Source of the DNA: Propionibacteriales bacterium
GTDB lineage: Bacteria; Actinomycetota; Actinomycetes; Propionibacteriales; Nocardioidaceae
Assembly: GCA_009377795.1 (NCBI GenBank)
Contig: WHTJ01000017.1
Coordinates: 1-57,937 of the forward strand
Direction of reading: 5' to 3'
DNA length: 57,937 bases
The notes beneath the pieces were generated by a model that was not told the DNA's origin, searched no databases, and saw only the letters and a list, made by a program, of their open reading frames with translations. The number at the start of each line of letters is the position of its first letter. The stretch's first letter is position 1. Position numbers and translations under genes: made by a program. Of the stretch, positions 16,709 to 24,080 are shown in pieces.

Positions 16709-17380
16709 GTGAGGGCGCCGGAGCCGGACGAGCCAGCGGCGGTGATGCCGCCGACAAGCAAGGCTACGTACGTCATCGAACGGCTTCGCCAAGAGATCAT
16801 CCAAGGCATCATCCGGCCGGGTGAGTTGTTGCGTCAGGCGGACCTGGCTCGGCGTTACGGAGTCAGCCCCACGCCCGTACGTGAGGCGTTACGCCTGCTT
16901 GAAGCGGAGGGCACGATCAGCTACGTGCCACATCGTGGCGCGAGTGTGACCGAGCTCAACCCCAACCATGTGAAGGACCTCTACCAACTTCGGGCCGCGG
17001 TCGAGGGGCTGGCGACGCGGCTGGCGGTCGAGCGCATGTCGGACGAGACACTGCAGCACATCCGGGTGCTCCACGAACGGCTCGCGACCACCAGGGAGGG
17101 TGACGATCCGCGGAAGCTGTCGGCATGGAACCAGGAGTTCCATCTCGCGATATGCCAGGCCGCGTCTCCGGTCGTCACCTCGCACGCCAGCATCCTGTGG
17201 AGGATGTTCCCAACCGAGGCGACGCTGTGGCGGCTGCCGTACCGGGACAGCCTGGTCGCGCAGCACCGCGCCGTCGTCGACGCGATGGTTGATCGCGACC
17301 CGAGTCGGGCCGAGGCGTCGATGGCCGAGCATGTGCTCGCCGCCGGCGCGTACCGGCAGCGGGATCTCGAGGCTCAGTGA
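16709..17380 (+). CDS. GntR-family (FadR/FCD) transcriptional regulator
   Basis: A 223-residue regulator. An N-terminal winged helix (about residues 18-80) holds the typical GELLRQADLARRYGVSPTPVREALRLLEAEG motif (quoted parts: LARRYGVSPTPVREALRLLE), followed by VPHRGASVTEL. The C-terminal FCD helical domain has the ligand/metal His pattern (WNQEFHLAI, AQHRAVVDAM, MAEHVLAA). FCD regulators usually respond to an organic acid. It is divergent from the MFS/TcuA operon, which it probably represses. The GTG start appears leaderless; an alternative ATG at 16745 would remove only the unstructured N-terminus. Confidence 0.92.
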   Translation: MRAPEPDEPAAVMPPTSKATYVIERLRQEIIQGIIRPGELLRQADLARRYGVSPTPVREALRLLEAEGTISYVPHRGASVTELNPNHVKDLYQLRAAVEGLATRLAVERMSDETLQHIRVLHERLATTREGDDPRKLSAWNQEFHLAICQAASPVVTSHASILWRMFPTEATLWRLPYRDSLVAQHRAVVDAMVDRDPSRAEASMAEHVLAAGAYRQRDLEAQ

Positions 17381-17601
17381 GCAACACCGACCATTGAGGT
17401 GGTTCCGGTCCGGTGGTCGGCGCGGGTCGTCAACCCCGCTGGAGCCGAACCGGCGGGACTGCCCGTCCTGACTCGGAGCGTTGACGCCGAGCCGCTTGCC
17501 CTTGCCCGAGAGGGTTGTCGGGTCCGTGCACGATCATCGAAAATTATATAGAGTATGGAATCGCTCGTGCGTACGGCAGGGCAGCCTTCCTGGAGGTCGA
17601 C

Positions 17602-17682
17602 GTGACCGCAACTGAAGAAGCGCTCGGTGAGCTCGCCGAACCGGCACCAGGCGGATGTGGGCTCGTGAGGCGGGCGCTGTGA
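17602..17682 (+). CDS. Possible 26-residue leader peptide coupled to the downstream lyase
   Basis: A small frame starts with GTG after CTGGAGG and ends with a TGA that overlaps the GTG start of the lyase gene (GTGA). It would encode MTATEEALGELAEP and a short basic C-terminus. It lies just after a TATATAGAG sequence (17545-17553) in the 298-base gap after gntR, where nothing else is seen. It may be a leader ORF that enables translation of the lyase, which has no good ribosome-binding site of its own; it could also be chance. Confidence 0.4.
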   Translation: MTATEEALGELAEPAPGGCGLVRRAL

Positions 17683-19013
17683 GCATCGCCTGGACCGGTG
17701 AGACCGAAGCGATGCGCCACGTGTTCGGGCGCGAGAACGAGGTGCAGAAATGGCTCGAGTTCGAGGCTGCCCTCGCTCGGGCTGAAGCCCGGCACGGGAT
17801 CGTACCCCCGGACGCCGCCGCGGAGATCACGACGAAGGCGCGGGTCGAGCTGTACGATCTCGATGCGCTGCGACAAGACATCGCCCATGCCGTCCATCCG
17901 ATCATGCCGCTGGTACGCCGGCTCGCCGCGGCGTGCGTGCCTCCCGCCGGCGAGTACGTGCACTGGGGTGCGACGACTCAGGATGTCCTCGATACCGCAC
18001 TTGTCCTTCGGCTGCGCGAGGCCGATGCCCTGATCGATCGTGAGCTGCGGAGCCTGACCGACGAGATCCGCGGGCTAGCCGTACGCCATCGGGACACTCT
18101 CATGCCCGGCCGCACGCACGGGCAGCACGCCGTGCCCATCACGCTCGGTTACAAGCTCGCCGTATGGGTGGACGAGTTCGAGCGCCATCGGCGCACGCTG
18201 GAGGCGATTCGGCCCACCGTCTTCGTCGGACAGTTCGGCGGCGCCACCGGGACGCTCGCATCCCTGGGCCCGGTGGGGCTGGACGTCCGGCGCGACCTGA
18301 TGGAGGACCTCGGGCTGGGGGAGCCGGCGATTACGTGGCACGTCTCGCGCGATCGATTCGCTCACTTTGCCAGCATTCTCGCGATGATCGCGTCCGCCAT
18401 CCAGCGTTCGGCTTCGGAGATCATCGCGCTGCAGCGGACCGAGATCGGCGAGGTCAGCGAGCCGTTCCACCATGGCAAGGTCGGGTCCAGCACCATGCCG
18501 CACAAGCGCAACCCGGCAATGTCGGAGGGCCTGTGGACACTGGGCGAGTTGGTCCGCAACGACGTGCGCACCGCGATGAGCAGCCTGTCGTCATTGCACG
18601 AGCGGGACAAAGCCGTCTATGCGGTTGAGGTCGACTACCTCCCACGGGTCTGTACGCACACGCACCGGATGCTCGAGGTCGCCATCACGGTGTTCCGGGG
18701 ATTGACGGTGGACGAAACCCGCATGCGGGAGAACGTCGAGGCGAGCCGCGGGCAGCTGTTCTCCGAGCGGGTCATGATGCAGCTCGCCGAGCGGCTTGGC
18801 CGGCAACGTGCGCACGACATCGTCTACAACCTCGCCATCGAGGCGTTCGAAGCCGGCGAGCACCTCCGCAGTGTCCTTGACCGCAGTGACACCGTCACGA
18901 AGGCGTTCAGCGCGGCCGAACTGGACGCCATGTTCGACCTTGACGACGCTGGCGTTACCGCCGGGATGCTGGTGGATCGCGTATGCCACGGCGGCGGGAG
19001 CGGAGGGGCGTAG
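17679..19013 (+). CDS. Adenylosuccinate lyase/argininosuccinate-type C-N lyase
   Basis: A 444-residue member of the fumarase/aspartase superfamily, which releases fumarate or a related acid by C-N or C-O elimination. The three conserved regions are present: VHWGATTQDVLDTA (about residue 90), GRTHGQHAVPITLGYK (about 145) and the signature GSSTMPHKRNP (about 270). It resembles PurB but lies in a catabolic island away from purine genes. A role in splitting an amino-dicarboxylate (aspartate-, iminodisuccinate- or muconate-like) is therefore more likely than AMP synthesis. The GTG at 17679 overlaps the stop of a small upstream frame. It converges on the hydroxyacid dehydrogenase gene. Confidence 0.88.
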   Translation: MSIAWTGETEAMRHVFGRENEVQKWLEFEAALARAEARHGIVPPDAAAEITTKARVELYDLDALRQDIAHAVHPIMPLVRRLAAACVPPAGEYVHWGATTQDVLDTALVLRLREADALIDRELRSLTDEIRGLAVRHRDTLMPGRTHGQHAVPITLGYKLAVWVDEFERHRRTLEAIRPTVFVGQFGGATGTLASLGPVGLDVRRDLMEDLGLGEPAITWHVSRDRFAHFASILAMIASAIQRSASEIIALQRTEIGEVSEPFHHGKVGSSTMPHKRNPAMSEGLWTLGELVRNDVRTAMSSLSSLHERDKAVYAVEVDYLPRVCTHTHRMLEVAITVFRGLTVDETRMRENVEASRGQLFSERVMMQLAERLGRQRAHDIVYNLAIEAFEAGEHLRSVLDRSDTVTKAFSAAELDAMFDLDDAGVTAGMLVDRVCHGGGSGGA

Positions 19014-19032
19014 ACGTACCCGCGAGTCGCCG

Positions 19033-20031
19033 CTACACCACTCGATGCAGCGGCTCTTCCCCGTTCCACACCCGGCGGACGTTCTCGAACATCGCTTGGG
19101 CCTTGATGATGTGTGCTTGCCGGGTACCAGCCGCCATGTGCGGGGTGAGGACAACGTTGGGCAGGCTGAACAGTGGATGGTCGGCCGGAGGAGGCTCGAC
19201 CGTCAGCGTGTCCAGACCTGCGCCGGCCAAGCACCGCTCCCGCAGGGCGGCGACGAGGTCGTCCTCGTTGACCAGGGCACCCCGCGCGGTGTTGACGAGG
19301 ATTGCTTCCGGCTTCATGCGTTCGAGGAGGGTGCGGTTGACGAACCCGCGGTTCTCCGGTGTGAGTGGGCAGTGCAAGGTGACGATGTCCACCGCCGCGA
19401 AGAGGTCGTTCAGCGTCGGACACGTGCGCACCCGGTCGCGCGGCCATGAGCGCTCCAGCGGGGGGCGACCGGGCGCGCGGTAGACGAGGACGTCGCTGCC
19501 GAAGGCGAGGAGTCTGCGGGCGACCTCCTGCCCGATGCGGCCGAACCCCACGATGCCGATGGTGGCACCGTCCAGGCCGAGGGTACGGCTCCGGTAATCC
19601 CACTTGGGCCAGCGTCCGTGGACGGTGATGTCTTCGTGTAGTCGCACGATGTGCCGACCCGCTGCGAGCATCAGCAAGATCGCGTGTTCTGCAACGGCCG
19701 TGGGCGTGCCGTGCGGGCAGATCGCCAGGGGAATTCCGCGCGCGCGGACGGCGTCCAGATCCACGGTGTCGTAGCCCACTCCTTGGCGCTGGATGAGCCG
19801 CAGCCGTTCCGCCACGGCCAAGTGGTCTCGGGTCAGTGGGGTCTCCGTGAGGAAGAGGGCATCAGCTCGGCGCACCTTGCGAAGCTTCTCCGCCTCGTCC
19901 GGGGCCGCGCTCAGCGCGTCCAGGCTCCACCCAGGTGGAAGGTGCGCGCGGTAGATGTCCGCGATGTCGTTGTCCGCGCTGAAGTGCAGGACGGTCGGGT
20001 TCGCGGTCGCCGATTCGTTGGCCGTGCTCAT
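19033..20031 (-). CDS. D-isomer-specific 2-hydroxyacid dehydrogenase
   Basis: A 332-residue NAD(P)-dependent dehydrogenase of the phosphoglycerate/lactate family, interconverting a 2-hydroxy and a 2-oxo acid. The nucleotide motif VGFGRIGQEVARRLLAFG (about residues 155-172), the catalytic Arg in NTARGALVNEDDL, the Glu in the TVEPPP region and the His in VVLTPHMAAGTRQAH are all present. Its length fits two-domain enzymes without a regulatory ACT domain, so it is not a full-length biosynthetic SerA. It is co-transcribed with, and immediately downstream of, the PcaB-like lyase (7-base gap). Confidence 0.92.
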   Translation of the reverse strand: MSTANESATANPTVLHFSADNDIADIYRAHLPPGWSLDALSAAPDEAEKLRKVRRADALFLTETPLTRDHLAVAERLRLIQRQGVGYDTVDLDAVRARGIPLAICPHGTPTAVAEHAILLMLAAGRHIVRLHEDITVHGRWPKWDYRSRTLGLDGATIGIVGFGRIGQEVARRLLAFGSDVLVYRAPGRPPLERSWPRDRVRTCPTLNDLFAAVDIVTLHCPLTPENRGFVNRTLLERMKPEAILVNTARGALVNEDDLVAALRERCLAGAGLDTLTVEPPPADHPLFSLPNVVLTPHMAAGTRQAHIIKAQAMFENVRRVWNGEEPLHRVV

Positions 20032-20038
20032 GGTCCTG

Positions 20039-21361
20039 TCACTCGCTCTCCTGCGCGTGTCTGGCGAGGGCCTGGTCGACGAGGGCGCCGGCGGCGCCGG
20101 TGTGACCGGAGGGATCGAGGAAGTGGAGGAGCTCCTGCTCCGGGTACGCGGCGGCTACCGCCGGCTCGGCCCGTAGGGCCTTGGCCAGCGCGGCGCCGCC
20201 TTCGGGTGCGGCCGCCAGCGCGCGCTGGACCGCCTCGTGCGCCGCGGTCCGCCCGAGCAGCGGAGCGAGCCGGCCGACGAGAGCTTCGGATAGGAGACCC
20301 GGCCCGGCACCGTCGAGGTTCCGGCGCATGGCGCCGGGGTCGACCCGCAGGCCGCTCAGTACCGTAGCCACCCGCGCCGCCGCACCGCCGGTGAGCCGCA
20401 GCAGCTCCCGCAGCGTTGCCCACTCCGCCTGCCACGACCCGGTTGCCCGCTCCTGCTCGTGCATCCCGCTGGCGAACGCCGTGGCCACCAGCCCTGGTGT
20501 GCGGCGGGCGCCCGCGACGACGAGGACCGAGCGGCTCGGGTTCTGCTTGTGCGGCATCGCCGAGGACCCGCCTGGGTCGCCTTCGGCGACTTCGCCGACC
20601 TCGTGCTGGGACATCAGCACCACGTCGGTCGCCACCTTGCCGCACGCCGCGGTGGCCGAGCCGAGACCGGCGGCCAGCGCGTGGATCCGGGAGCGCTCGG
20701 TGTGCCATGGCAACCCGGGGTCGACCAGGCCCAGCTCGTCCGCGATGTACGCCGCGACCCGCGGCCCTGCGGCACCGTAGCCGGCCTGCGTCCCGCCCGC
20801 CCCACCGATCTGGACGGCCAGGAGCGTCCGCCGTATCCGGGACAGCTCGGCCCTCGCGGTGTCGAGCCCGGCCAGCCACCCGGCCGCGCGGAGCCCGAAC
20901 GTCGTCGGCACGGCAGGCTGGCCGAGGGTGCGAGCCGTCGCCAGCGTGTCCCGGTACGCCGCCGCCAGCTCGGCCGCTGCGTGCGCGGCGTCGGTGAGAT
21001 GGATGATCACCGGGACCAACGCGCGATGCGCCAGCAGCTGTAGCGCGGTGTCGAGCACGTCCTGGGTGGTGGAGCCAGCGTGGACCGCCCCCCGTGCCGC
21101 ATCCGGCACGGCGTCGACGAGGTCGCGGACGAGCGGAATCACCGGGCTGGCCGTCCCGGAGGCACGCCGGCCGAGCCCGTCCGGATCGACCTTGAGCGTG
21201 TCGGCGACACGGCTGACCGCCTCGGCCGCCTCGGCGGTTATCAGTCCCGCACGGGCGGCCGCGCGGGCAAGCGCGGCCTCGACGTCGAGCATCGCGCGGA
21301 CGAGCGCGGCGTCGTCGACCGCCTGGTCGACGACCGGGTCACCGTCGAGTGCATCAAGCAT
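20039..21361 (-). CDS. 3-carboxy-cis,cis-muconate cycloisomerase/PurB-like lyase
   Basis: A 440-residue fumarase/aspartase superfamily protein closest in pattern to PcaB. It has VHAGSTTQDVLDTA, ARTLGQPAVPTTFGLRAAGW and the signature GSSAMPHKQNP (about residue 270). PcaB lactonises carboxymuconate in protocatechuate breakdown, but no other protocatechuate gene is visible. It could therefore act on another unsaturated polycarboxylate or as a C-N lyase. The sequence is rich in Ala (over 20 percent), typical of high-GC paralogues. It is divergent from the asparaginase-like gene, with a promoter-containing gap of 175 bases, and leads a two-gene operon with the hydroxyacid dehydrogenase. Confidence 0.85.
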   Translation of the reverse strand: MLDALDGDPVVDQAVDDAALVRAMLDVEAALARAAARAGLITAEAAEAVSRVADTLKVDPDGLGRRASGTASPVIPLVRDLVDAVPDAARGAVHAGSTTQDVLDTALQLLAHRALVPVIIHLTDAAHAAAELAAAYRDTLATARTLGQPAVPTTFGLRAAGWLAGLDTARAELSRIRRTLLAVQIGGAGGTQAGYGAAGPRVAAYIADELGLVDPGLPWHTERSRIHALAAGLGSATAACGKVATDVVLMSQHEVGEVAEGDPGGSSAMPHKQNPSRSVLVVAGARRTPGLVATAFASGMHEQERATGSWQAEWATLRELLRLTGGAAARVATVLSGLRVDPGAMRRNLDGAGPGLLSEALVGRLAPLLGRTAAHEAVQRALAAAPEGGAALAKALRAEPAVAAAYPEQELLHFLDPSGHTGAAGALVDQALARHAQESE

Positions 21362-21472
21362 TTCTGCGGGCGCTCCTCCGGCCGATGATCGGACTGTGAA
21401 ACAGCAAAGAACACCGTCTCACAGTCGCCCTGCAGACGGCGGTAGGGATTCGGGTGAGCAGTGGGACTCGGT

Positions 21473-21502
21473 TTGACACCTCGTGATGGCGCCGATTAGC
21501 CT
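21473..21502 (+). promoter_or_regulatory. Sigma-70-like promoter for the asparaginase-like/hydantoinase operon
   Basis: TTGACA (21473-21478) and TAGCCT (21497-21502) are separated by 18 bases, with predicted transcription start near 21509. This places the alternative GTG start at 21483 inside the promoter and favours the ATG at 21537. Confidence 0.55.
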
Positions 21503-21536
21503 CCTACCCTTCATAGCCTCGTTACAGGTAGGTGCG

Positions 21537-22544
21537 ATGGAGCCATCACCCAGGCCCCGTGTGGCGGTGATCGGCAGTGGGGGAACAATATCTAGCGTCG
21601 GCCGTAACAACTTGGATATCTACGAATATCTCGACCACAGCCACATTCTTGAAGTCGACGAATTGCTCGACCGGGTCCCGGAAGCGACGGATACAGCCGA
21701 CGTTGTCCCTGTGCGTTTCAGGGCGCTGTCAAGTTCGCGCCTCAATCCTTCGGACTGGTTGGAACTGAACGCGCTCATACACGACATCGTGACGAAAGAT
21801 CCTGTGGACGGGATCGTCGTTACGCATGGGACGGCGACGATCGAGGAGACCGCCTACTTCCTCAACCTCACGCTGAAGGTCGACGTGCCCGTGGTCCTCG
21901 TGGGGGCGATGCGGCCGCCCAGCGGCATCTCGACCGATGCCCACCTCAACCTGGTGAACGCGATCCGAGTCGCCGGATCCTCAGCTGCGCGCGGGCTCGG
22001 GGTGCTGGTGGCACTGAACGACGAGGTGCATGCGGCGCGGGAGGTCACCAAGACCCACACCTACAGCCTGAGGACGTTCCAGAGCCCCGATTTCGGGATG
22101 CTCGGCTATCCGGATCCGGACAGCGGATTGGACCTCTACCGCCGACCGGTGCGCAAGCACACGGTCGAGACCCCGTTCGACGTCCGCGGCATGGATTCGC
22201 TTCCGAGAGTGGACATCGCCGCCTCCTATGCCGGGAGTGACGGCACCGCCATCCGAGCCTTCGCCGCTGCGGGCGCCAACGCCATCGTGGCCGCCACCTT
22301 CGCCCCGGGCAACGCGGCACGCGACGCGGTGGATGCTCTTGCGGAGGCCCGCGAGGCCGGAATCATGGTGATCTTCAGCAGCCGCGCGGGTAGCGGGCGT
22401 GTTCTCCCCCGGGAGAAGCTCCGGGCCGAGGGCATCGTGGCCGCGGACAACCTCCCGCCCCAGAAGGCCCGCGTACTCGCGATGCTTGCCCTCACCGTCA
22501 CGCAGGACGACGGCGAGACCCAGCAGTTTTTCCTTACCTACTAG
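21537..22544 (+). CDS. Asparaginase/glutaminase-fold amidohydrolase with altered substrate motif
   Basis: A 335-residue member of the bacterial L-asparaginase family. The first nucleophile motif is intact (VAVIGSGGTISS) and the Lys of the second triad is present (VTKTHTYS). However, the hallmark THGTDT reads THGTATIEETAYFL: the Asp that binds the alpha-amino group of asparagine is Ala. The fold should still hydrolyse an amide, but probably one without an alpha-amino group, for example a half-amide such as aconitamate or succinamate (inference). The adjacent downstream hydantoinase could make such a product. ATG 21537 chosen by homology and promoter position. Confidence 0.85.
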   Translation: MEPSPRPRVAVIGSGGTISSVGRNNLDIYEYLDHSHILEVDELLDRVPEATDTADVVPVRFRALSSSRLNPSDWLELNALIHDIVTKDPVDGIVVTHGTATIEETAYFLNLTLKVDVPVVLVGAMRPPSGISTDAHLNLVNAIRVAGSSAARGLGVLVALNDEVHAAREVTKTHTYSLRTFQSPDFGMLGYPDPDSGLDLYRRPVRKHTVETPFDVRGMDSLPRVDIAASYAGSDGTAIRAFAAAGANAIVAATFAPGNAARDAVDALAEAREAGIMVIFSSRAGSGRVLPREKLRAEGIVAADNLPPQKARVLAMLALTVTQDDGETQQFFLTY

Positions 22545-22609
22545 GTCGGGTGGCCGCGCATGTTGCCCGGCGTACGGGACCGCGACGAGGACCGAAAGGC
22601 GAGCACTGG

Positions 22610-24034
22610 ATGTTGGACCTACTGATCAAGGGTGGCGCGGTCGTCACCCCCTTTGGTGTCGGGCAGTACGACGTCGGCATCAAGGACGGCTCTATCGCGT
22701 TCGTGAGCGTCCCTGGCACCATCACCGAAGAGGCGGGGCGCACCATCGACGCAACGGACAAGCTAGTGGTGCCCGGCGGTATCGACCCGCACACGCACTG
22801 CGCCTGGCCGGTGATGCAGGAGAAGGATGGCGAGCCACTGTTCAGCGGCGGCCCCGCTCAAGTCAGCCGGGCGGCGTTGTTCGGTGGGACGACGATGCTG
22901 GTCGACTTCGCCGTGTGGCAGGGGCAAGGGACGATCCAGGAGACCATCGAGCGGCACGTCAACCGCTGGACCGGCGACTGCCACACCGATTTCGCATTCC
23001 ACATCATGCTGCTGGGCGAGGTGCCCGGCGAGGTTGTGGGACAGCTGCCGGAGGCCATCGCGGACGGGCACGCCAGCGTCAAGATGTTCACGACGAATGT
23101 GACGCCTAGTAGGCGCGGGCGCAAGGTGCACTACGGGAACATCCTCGAGGTCCTGCAGACGCTCGCCGCCAACGGTGGCATCGCGGCGATCCACGCCGAA
23201 GACGACGACCTCGTCATGCATACGTACGACCGTTACATCGACGAAGGCAAGGTCGCCTTCCCCCATATGCCGGAGGTTCACAGCACCCTGTCGGAGGATC
23301 TGTCCTTCCGCCGGATCATCCGGCTGGCGGAGAGCATCGAGGGCGCCGCCCTGTACATGATGCATGTCAGTGCCGCCAGCGGTGTGCAGGCCATCCGGGA
23401 ATCCCGAGCCAGGGGTTATCCCATTTTCGGTGAAACGCTGCACCAATATGCGCTGTTCACCCTAGAGGACTACAAGCGGACCAACGGCCAGATCTATCAC
23501 ACCTATCCCTCGCTGAAGAGCGAAGAGGATCGGCTTGCCTTGTGGCGCGGAATGGAGACAGACACCATCCACACCATTGGCACAGATGAGATATGCACAC
23601 CGCTCGAAGTCAAGACCACCGGCGAGCGGATCGACGACACAACCGGCGGCAACGCCGGCGTCGAGCCGCGCATGGGCGTCATCTACTCGGAAGCCGTCGG
23701 GCGACGCAACTACTCGCTGGAGCGCTTTGTGGATCTTACGTCCGCGAACGCCGCGAAGGTGCTCGGCATGTACCCCCAGAAGGGCGCGATCGCTCCGGGC
23801 AGTGACGCGGACATCGCGATCTTCCAGACCGGCCTTGACTATTCGTTGAGCCTCGACCAACTCCACGAGACGGACTACAGCCCGTGGGAAGGCGCGCGCA
23901 TCCACGGCTGGCCTGTCACGACCATCCTTCGCGGGAAGGTCGTCGTGGACGATGGCGAGTTCTTCGGCGAGACGAGCGACGGCAAGCTCGTACCGCGCAA
24001 GCTCGCGCAGTCGGTACTGGAAGGCCGCTGCTGA
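22610..24034 (+). CDS. Dihydropyrimidinase/hydantoinase-like cyclic amidohydrolase
   Basis: A 474-residue cyclic amidase with a binuclear metal centre, which opens rings such as dihydropyrimidines, hydantoins or cyclic imides. Metal-binding residues are visible: DPHTH (about residue 60), the carboxylated Lys in ASVKMFTT (about 161), IHAED (about 195), MMHVSAASG (about 250) and IGTDE (about 325). The C-terminal beta domain ends with GRDxxx-like LVPRKLAQ. The ATG at 22610 follows GAAAGGCGAG. It is 65 bases downstream of the asparaginase-like gene and probably in its operon, suggesting ring opening followed by amide hydrolysis. Confidence 0.92.
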   Translation: MLDLLIKGGAVVTPFGVGQYDVGIKDGSIAFVSVPGTITEEAGRTIDATDKLVVPGGIDPHTHCAWPVMQEKDGEPLFSGGPAQVSRAALFGGTTMLVDFAVWQGQGTIQETIERHVNRWTGDCHTDFAFHIMLLGEVPGEVVGQLPEAIADGHASVKMFTTNVTPSRRGRKVHYGNILEVLQTLAANGGIAAIHAEDDDLVMHTYDRYIDEGKVAFPHMPEVHSTLSEDLSFRRIIRLAESIEGAALYMMHVSAASGVQAIRESRARGYPIFGETLHQYALFTLEDYKRTNGQIYHTYPSLKSEEDRLALWRGMETDTIHTIGTDEICTPLEVKTTGERIDDTTGGNAGVEPRMGVIYSEAVGRRNYSLERFVDLTSANAAKVLGMYPQKGAIAPGSDADIAIFQTGLDYSLSLDQLHETDYSPWEGARIHGWPVTTILRGKVVVDDGEFFGETSDGKLVPRKLAQSVLEGRC

Positions 24035-24035
24035 C

Positions 24036-24076
24036 CGCGGGCCTGCTCACTGGGCGCTCCAGGCCTGCGGCCCGCG
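24036..24076. terminator. Hairpin between convergent hydantoinase and aconitase genes
   Basis: CGCGGGCC (24036-24043) pairs perfectly with GGCCCGCG (24069-24076), with further pairing possible inside (GCCTG/CAGGC). The position between convergent stops suits a bidirectional terminator, although no T-run follows. Confidence 0.55.
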
Positions 24077-24080
24077 AGAG

